A DNA stretch of 39,048 bases from Erysipelotrichaceae bacterium (lineage in GTDB: Bacteria > Bacillota_I > Bacilli_A > Erysipelotrichales > Erysipelotrichaceae): positions 1-39,048 of the forward strand of contig JAUNCS010000016.1 of the NCBI GenBank assembly GCA_030526485.1, written 5' to 3'. Positions 34,713 to 39,048 of the stretch are shown here, one piece after another (position 1 is the stretch's first letter; each line of letters opens with the position of its first letter). A program made the position numbers and the translations under genes. The notes under the pieces were generated by a model, which saw nothing but the letters and a program-made list of their open reading frames with translations, searched no databases and was not told where the DNA came from.

Positions 34713-35177
34713 ATGGACGAGAAATTTTATGTCACTGAAGAAGGTTTGCAAGATTTAAAAAATGAACTTGAAACTTTAATTCATGTAACTAGAAACGAAG
34801 TAATTGAAGATCTAAAGGCTGCCAGAGCTCAGGGTGACTTATCAGAAAACGCTGACTACGATGCTGCTAGAGATCGTCAGGCTCAAGTTGAGTCACGTAT
34901 AAAACAGCTCGAGCATATGATTAGAAATGCCGAGATTATCAGCGAAAGTAGAAGTACTAAATTCGTTAGATTAGGTTCTACAGTAGAATTACTTGAAGTA
35001 GATACTAATAAGACCCTTACTTATACAATCGTTGGTAGTGTAGAAGCTGACCCTTTAAATGGTAAGCTTTCTAACGTAACACCTTTAGCTGAAGCTATCA
35101 TTGACCAGAGAGTTGGTTCAACTGTATCAGTAGATGCTAAAATCCCTTATGAAGTAAAAATCATCAAGGTTATCTAA
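34713..35177 (+). CDS. greA: Transcription elongation factor GreA
   Basis: This 154-residue protein rescues backtracked RNA polymerase by stimulating transcript cleavage. It has an N-terminal coiled coil with the acidic tip DLSENADYDAAR and a C-terminal FKBP-like domain (about 80-154). Length and motifs are standard. It closes the alaS-type cluster and is followed by a strong terminator. Confidence 0.96.
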   Translation: MDEKFYVTEEGLQDLKNELETLIHVTRNEVIEDLKAARAQGDLSENADYDAARDRQAQVESRIKQLEHMIRNAEIISESRSTKFVRLGSTVELLEVDTNKTLTYTIVGSVEADPLNGKLSNVTPLAEAIIDQRVGSTVSVDAKIPYEVKIIKVI

Positions 35178-35189
35178 TTTAAAAAGTCG

Positions 35190-35218
35190 ACTCCTATTAA
35201 AAATAGGAGTTTTCTTTT
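35190..35218 (+). terminator. terminator after greA
   Basis: A perfect 9-bp stem ACTCCTATT / AATAGGAGT with a 3-nt loop is followed by TTTCTTTT. Confidence 0.9.
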
Positions 35219-35229
35219 ACCTTTTTTAA

Positions 35230-35235
35230 TAAAAT
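35230..35235 (+). promoter_or_regulatory. -10 element of the LuxR-type membrane regulator, leaderless start
   Basis: TAAAAT is followed by six bases and the ATG at 35242. No Shine-Dalgarno sequence is present, and the -35 region falls in the greA terminator and is weak. Confidence 0.4.
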
Positions 35236-35241
35236 ATAGAT

Positions 35242-36603
35242 ATGAGTGAATTAACTAAAAAGTTAAATAATCCATTATTTAAACAAGGCACAATCTTCTC
35301 TTTGTGTTTTTTCTTGTTTCAGTTAATCGAATTTACCGTCAATGATAGAGCTGGCTATGTTTTAGGAGCGGATGCGGTAGATTGTGTATATTCAATCGGT
35401 ATTGCTTTTACGGCTTTTGGTTTATTATCTTATCCACTATTAAAGAAAGTTTTAACTGATAAGTCTTTAAAAGTATTTAACTTGATAAGTGTCTTATTAG
35501 TACTTATTTGTTCAGCATTCATGCTTCAGAGCACAAATAATTCTTTATTCTTATTTTCTGCTTTTTCCGCTTTATTCTTTATGGGTAATCTTAGTGGAAG
35601 GGTTTATGAAGAAACAGCTTTTTCTTTAAACACTAATAAACACAAGGGTTTAATTATCGGTTCTTCAATGTCGATAGCTGTTTTATTGCAGTATCTGGTT
35701 CAGAATTATCTGAATAAGGATCTTTATGTACTTTGTATCCTGTTTGGACTAATGTTCATGATTAAGCCAAACACTTCAAAGACTGAAGAGGGCAATCAGA
35801 CACTATTGGAGTATAAAGATGAACTGATCACCATAGGTATTGCTACAGTCTTAATGACAATGCTGATATCACTGATCGATGGAGTGGTAGTGCAGATGCA
35901 CGCCTTAGGCACCTTAAGTGTTTCTTCTTATTCAAGACTGTTTTATGCCTTAAGCTTATTGATTGCCGGTTATATAGCAGATATTAAAAACAGAAAGTAT
36001 TTGAGTCTGATTACGGTATGCGTATTATTTGCTTCCAGTATTTCAACGGCTTTTATCAGCTCGCCAAATACTTATTTTGCCGCTACATCTTTTATGTATT
36101 TATATAGTGGATTTTACGTAATCTATTTCACTATAACTTTTATGGATATAGCAGTCCGACTTAATAACTGTTCCTTATGGGCGGGAATGGGCAGAGTAAT
36201 CAGAAGCCTGGTTACAGCCTTTATGGTTATCCCTACAGTAATTATTTATAAGGAATTTGGAACCATCTCACTGATAATTGGTTCTTGTATCTTATCAGTA
36301 CTGATATTGCTTATTTTACTAAAGCCAATCAGTTCTTCTTTATATAGTTTTGATAACGAAGGTCACCACGAACTTTTTATCGATGAAAATATCAGGGATT
36401 ATGGCGATAATTACCATCTTACAGACAGAGAAATTGAAGTTCTTGGTAAACTGCTGACAACTGAAGATGGAGTTCAAGAAATTGCTGATTCACTGTTTAT
36501 ATCACGTAGGGTATTACAAAGATATATTTCATCAATTTATGAAAAGACCAGTACAAAGTCGCGTATTGGTTTATTTAAAAGTTTTACAGAATATTCTAAA
36601 TAA
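35242..36603 (+). CDS. Polytopic membrane protein with C-terminal LuxR-type helix-turn-helix
   Basis: This 453-residue protein has about ten to twelve hydrophobic helices in residues 15-370, in an MFS-like spacing. A soluble LuxR/GerE-type DNA-binding domain follows (about 392-453): LTDREIEVLGKLLTT, VQEIADSLFISRRVLQRYISSIYEKT. It is likely a membrane-embedded one-component regulator that senses something at or across the membrane. Comparable membrane-LuxR fusions are common in Eggerthellaceae and are known in Firmicutes, but no ligand is established for them to my knowledge. It is transcribed alone between two terminators. Targets may include the lipoprotein genes that follow, which is inference from position. 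Confidence 0.85.
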   Translation: MSELTKKLNNPLFKQGTIFSLCFFLFQLIEFTVNDRAGYVLGADAVDCVYSIGIAFTAFGLLSYPLLKKVLTDKSLKVFNLISVLLVLICSAFMLQSTNNSLFLFSAFSALFFMGNLSGRVYEETAFSLNTNKHKGLIIGSSMSIAVLLQYLVQNYLNKDLYVLCILFGLMFMIKPNTSKTEEGNQTLLEYKDELITIGIATVLMTMLISLIDGVVVQMHALGTLSVSSYSRLFYALSLLIAGYIADIKNRKYLSLITVCVLFASSISTAFISSPNTYFAATSFMYLYSGFYVIYFTITFMDIAVRLNNCSLWAGMGRVIRSLVTAFMVIPTVIIYKEFGTISLIIGSCILSVLILLILLKPISSSLYSFDNEGHHELFIDENIRDYGDNYHLTDREIEVLGKLLTTEDGVQEIADSLFISRRVLQRYISSIYEKTSTKSRIGLFKSFTEYSK

Positions 36604-36630
36604 GAATGCATTAGAGCATTCTTTTAATTT
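36602..36630 (+). terminator. terminator after the membrane LuxR-type gene
   Basis: An 8-bp stem AAGAATGC / GCATTCTT with a 6-nt loop runs into T-rich sequence just after the stop codon. Confidence 0.75.
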
Positions 36631-36699
36631 TGGCGCACTTGTGACCTACAAGGATAATCTTAAGATTCATATACTGATAAAAATGAATGGAGATTATTA

Positions 36700-37902
36700 A
36701 TGAAAAAGCTAATAAATATTTTGCTTGTGCTTCTCTTATGCATTGGTCTTTCGGCCTGTGGTAAAGAAAAAACAGACAATAAGATACCTGGTGGTGGTGA
36801 AGTTATCGTACAGGATCCACCTGAACAGGAAAATGCGATTACTTTAAGTAATTATCTTCTATATACCGAAGAAGGCTTTCCAGTAATATCAACTTATTTA
36901 CCAGAAGACTGGTATGCTGGAACAATTATGCAATATGTAATCAGTGATACCTATCCTATGCAGGTCTTGGCTTCAATGTGTAATGCGGATAGAAGCTTTG
37001 GTATTTATTATTTATCACCAACGACTTTTAAAGATATTGCCAATCTTTATACAGGGGAACGTACACCTGATGATGGTAGTCATACAATCTTGAATTATCG
37101 CACTCATCTGCATTATCGCGATGCCTATGATACTTGTGACTTAATCTTTAATATGCTTGGTTTTAAGTGGGTAAACAGAGAAAGTCTAGCAGTAGACCAG
37201 GATGTTTTAAACACTTATAAAACCGGTGTTTTAGATATGGCCAAAAACAACTTTAATTCGGAAAAGAATATGCTGGATCAAAGTGGTACCAAATATCAAT
37301 CAATACAGTTAATTAGTACTGATGCGACTATTGATAGATCTCAGGGTTATTTAACAGATGGCAGCAATACTGTCTATGGTGAAGCTTTAACTTTTGTTCG
37401 CATGCAGGATATCCGTTTTGAAGCTGATACGCTGATAATGCTTAATCAGGTATATGGTTCAGAAACCATTTCTTGGCAATATGATGGCTTCGCTCTATAT
37501 TGGGCTGTCGATGAAAAGACATTCAGGGAAAACTATGACATGGCTCAATTTATTATTTCTAATACTGGTACCTGTGAATCTTTTAAAAAAGCTAATGATG
37601 AATTCCTGGGAGTAGTAATTCCTATGGTTTTAAATGGTCAAATGGAAGTTGCTGAATATGGCCAGCAGAAGGTAAGAGAAGTAATGTCGGCCTGGAATCA
37701 AACAAATGACAGGGTAGCTCAAAACTGGGATGATTATATTCAAGATAGAGATCGCTATGTAACAAGCGATGGAGTTGAAATAACTGTTCCTACTACTGCT
37801 GATTATGTTTATTACGATAGTGACAGTGGTGATGTCATCTGGACCGATTCTGCATCATATGATGCTGGTCCGTCATTTGAATTATTAAATAAGAAATATT
37901 AG
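36700..37902 (+). CDS. Lipoprotein of unknown function, 400 residues
   Basis: The protein has a lipoprotein signal with lipobox LSAC (Cys20) and a low-complexity linker, then a long mixed domain with several Trp and Tyr residues (LPEDWYAGTIMQY, FALYWAVDEKTF). I recognise no family or catalytic motif. GGAG lies 10 nt before the ATG. It is followed 9 bases later by a second lipoprotein gene and then a third, suggesting a co-expressed surface-protein unit. Confidence 0.75.
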   Translation: MKKLINILLVLLLCIGLSACGKEKTDNKIPGGGEVIVQDPPEQENAITLSNYLLYTEEGFPVISTYLPEDWYAGTIMQYVISDTYPMQVLASMCNADRSFGIYYLSPTTFKDIANLYTGERTPDDGSHTILNYRTHLHYRDAYDTCDLIFNMLGFKWVNRESLAVDQDVLNTYKTGVLDMAKNNFNSEKNMLDQSGTKYQSIQLISTDATIDRSQGYLTDGSNTVYGEALTFVRMQDIRFEADTLIMLNQVYGSETISWQYDGFALYWAVDEKTFRENYDMAQFIISNTGTCESFKKANDEFLGVVIPMVLNGQMEVAEYGQQKVREVMSAWNQTNDRVAQNWDDYIQDRDRYVTSDGVEITVPTTADYVYYDSDSGDVIWTDSASYDAGPSFELLNKKY

Positions 37903-37911
37903 GTGGATTAA

Positions 37912-38574
37912 ATGAAAAAATACATAGTTTTATTATTAATAATCAGCTTATTAATCAGTGGCTGTTCCAAGAAAACAGAGGAAAGTATTCCTGATAAAGA
38001 TACACAAAATCAGCCTGTTGAAAATACAAACACAGCTGATGTTTCTAAAGAAAACAAATATCTGAATTTTGATGATATGCATTTCTATTTCAATGGTCAT
38101 AAGATTGAACTTGGTAAAACTACTTTAGAAGAACTTTTAAACTACGGGGCAGAAATCTGTGACACTGGTTATATTCTTTCAAGAGATGAATGGCCAGATA
38201 TCAACGAGGATCTTAAAGCGGATTATGTTCAGGGTGTTCATATATTAATTAATGAGGGCTACTATCTAAATATTGGAATCTATAATCCTGATGAAGAAGA
38301 TAAACCTTTAAAGGATTGTGCAATCTATGACGCTTCTTTAAATACAAATGAGGGCGAAAACCAAAGTGTTATTACTTTTAACTTTCCATATTCATTGAGT
38401 ATTGATGAATTAAAAGAAGAGTGTGGTGAGCCGGATGAAGAGTATGGCCAGACAGAAGACTATCACATTATTTATCGTCAATGGTCTAAGACAAATGAAT
38501 ACTATCAGTCTTACTACTATTTTGTTTATCGCGATGGCGTATTAGCTAGCTTTGCCATGAATTATATGGATTGA
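37912..38574 (+). CDS. Lipoprotein of unknown function, 220 residues
   Basis: Signal peptide with lipobox LISGC (Cys18) and an Asp/Gln/Asn-rich linker (about 20-48) precede a compact domain. Two similar segments, ELGKTTLEELLNYG and SLSIDELKEECGEPDEEYG, give a strand-turn pattern like that of BLIP/SmpA-type lipoprotein domains; this resemblance is by eye and weak. AGGTGG precedes the ATG. It should sit on the outer membrane leaflet side of the cytoplasmic membrane. Confidence 0.72.
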   Translation: MKKYIVLLLIISLLISGCSKKTEESIPDKDTQNQPVENTNTADVSKENKYLNFDDMHFYFNGHKIELGKTTLEELLNYGAEICDTGYILSRDEWPDINEDLKADYVQGVHILINEGYYLNIGIYNPDEEDKPLKDCAIYDASLNTNEGENQSVITFNFPYSLSIDELKEECGEPDEEYGQTEDYHIIYRQWSKTNEYYQSYYYFVYRDGVLASFAMNYMD

Positions 38575-38587
38575 TTGGAGAAAAATT

Positions 38588-39048
38588 ATGAAAAAAATAT
38601 TGATGTGTTTATTAATACTTATGTGTCTATGTGCCTGTGGTAAGGAAAGCAAGATAAGAAATAATACTTCAGGTCTATATAAGCTGATAAGTAAGGAAAA
38701 AGAAATAAAAGAAGTATTGAATAAGAATGTCTTTGAAATTGAAGGACCGAGTTCTTTAAAGGGCTATATCTTTAAAGAAGATGGCACTTTTATTGAAGAT
38801 TACTATGGGGCCTATCCTGGTGAATATTTTAGAGTAGGGGCCTTAAATGATATTGAAAAAGTGGGCGAATGGAAGATAGAAGAAGAGACTACAGTTTTAA
38901 TATCTTGTGATGGCGTTAATCTTCACTATAAGCTTTATGAATTTGAAAAAGAATACACTTTAATACCAGCAGATTGGGATCCTGATTATGAAGGCAAGTA
39001 TGCCAGCCTTTATGAAGATGATAAGGAATATTTCTATGACAATACTCC
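38588..39048 (+). CDS. Partial lipoprotein gene, runs off the window
   Basis: Translation from the ATG at 38588 (TTGGAG upstream) gives at least 153 residues with no stop before the window end. The N-terminus MKKILMCLLILMCLCACG has a lipobox LCAC (Cys17). The mature part has short repeated strand patterns (GYIFKEDGTFIEDYYG, GKYASLYEDDKEYFYD) and VGEWKIEE, suggestive of a small beta-sheet domain. Function is not recognised. It is the third lipoprotein gene in the series. Confidence 0.7.
   Translation, partial: MKKILMCLLILMCLCACGKESKIRNNTSGLYKLISKEKEIKEVLNKNVFEIEGPSSLKGYIFKEDGTFIEDYYGAYPGEYFRVGALNDIEKVGEWKIEEETTVLISCDGVNLHYKLYEFEKEYTLIPADWDPDYEGKYASLYEDDKEYFYDNT

Noticed and set aside
36467-36700. 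77-residue frame overlapping the LuxR-type gene end
   Set aside because: It is an out-of-frame shadow of the helix-turn-helix coding region and runs through a terminator.

Overview
The window reads as chromosomal DNA of an AT-rich, low-GC Gram-positive bacterium (Firmicutes/Bacillota). The evidence is RNase HIII, MutS2, a Spx-type ArsC-like protein, RecD2, IreB (DUF965), DUF1292, GreA, two T-box leaders, a LicT/BglG antiterminator and short stem-loop terminators. The gene set and the reduced versions of classical Firmicute gene clusters suggest Erysipelotrichia/Erysipelotrichaceae. That placement is inference; no 16S rRNA is present. There is no phage, insertion sequence, CRISPR array, rRNA or tRNA in the window, and no gap above 300 bases without a gene or RNA element.

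Region 1 (1-11012), signalling and pilins. Three large hybrid histidine kinases with C-terminal receiver domains lie in tandem. All share a distinctive PAS-like sensor module of about 123 residues (four copies in total). The second and third kinases form an operon headed by a cyclic di-GMP class I (GEMM-I) riboswitch-like RNA with an intrinsic terminator as expression platform. Two type IV pilin-like prepilins follow behind a dyad-containing promoter. No DNA-binding response regulator, diguanylate cyclase, phosphodiesterase or pilus assembly gene is present. The link c-di-GMP -> kinases -> surface pilins is therefore suggestive but unproven.

Region 2 (11015-23645), genome maintenance and housekeeping. 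rnhC is divergent from a cvpA-like gene, mutS2, uvrC, an unlisted 54-residue membrane microprotein, rmuC and a YitT-family gene, packed with 1-14 nt overlaps or short gaps. trpS is on the minus strand behind a Trp T-box. Divergent from it runs spx-like/mnmA/recD2 with overlapping start and stop codons. Several genes here (rnhC, cvpA-like, spx-like) have a -10 hexamer only 6-7 nt before the start codon and no Shine-Dalgarno sequence, so they look leaderless.

Region 3 (23646-29580), beta-glucoside use. A promoter and a RAT/terminator hairpin precede a PTS EIIBCA permease, a GH1 6-phospho-beta-glucosidase and a LicT-type antiterminator that should act on the leader. A YczE-like membrane protein gene and a cysteine-rich lipoprotein gene follow.

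Region 4 (29586-35218), the Firmicute alaS neighbourhood. An Ala T-box leads alaS, then ireB, a DUF1292 gene, mltG, udk and greA. Compared with Bacillus subtilis, ruvX (yrrK) and yrrMNO are absent. Region 5 (35230-39048) has a polytopic membrane protein fused to a LuxR-type helix-turn-helix, then three consecutive lipoprotein genes of unknown function, the last cut by the window end.
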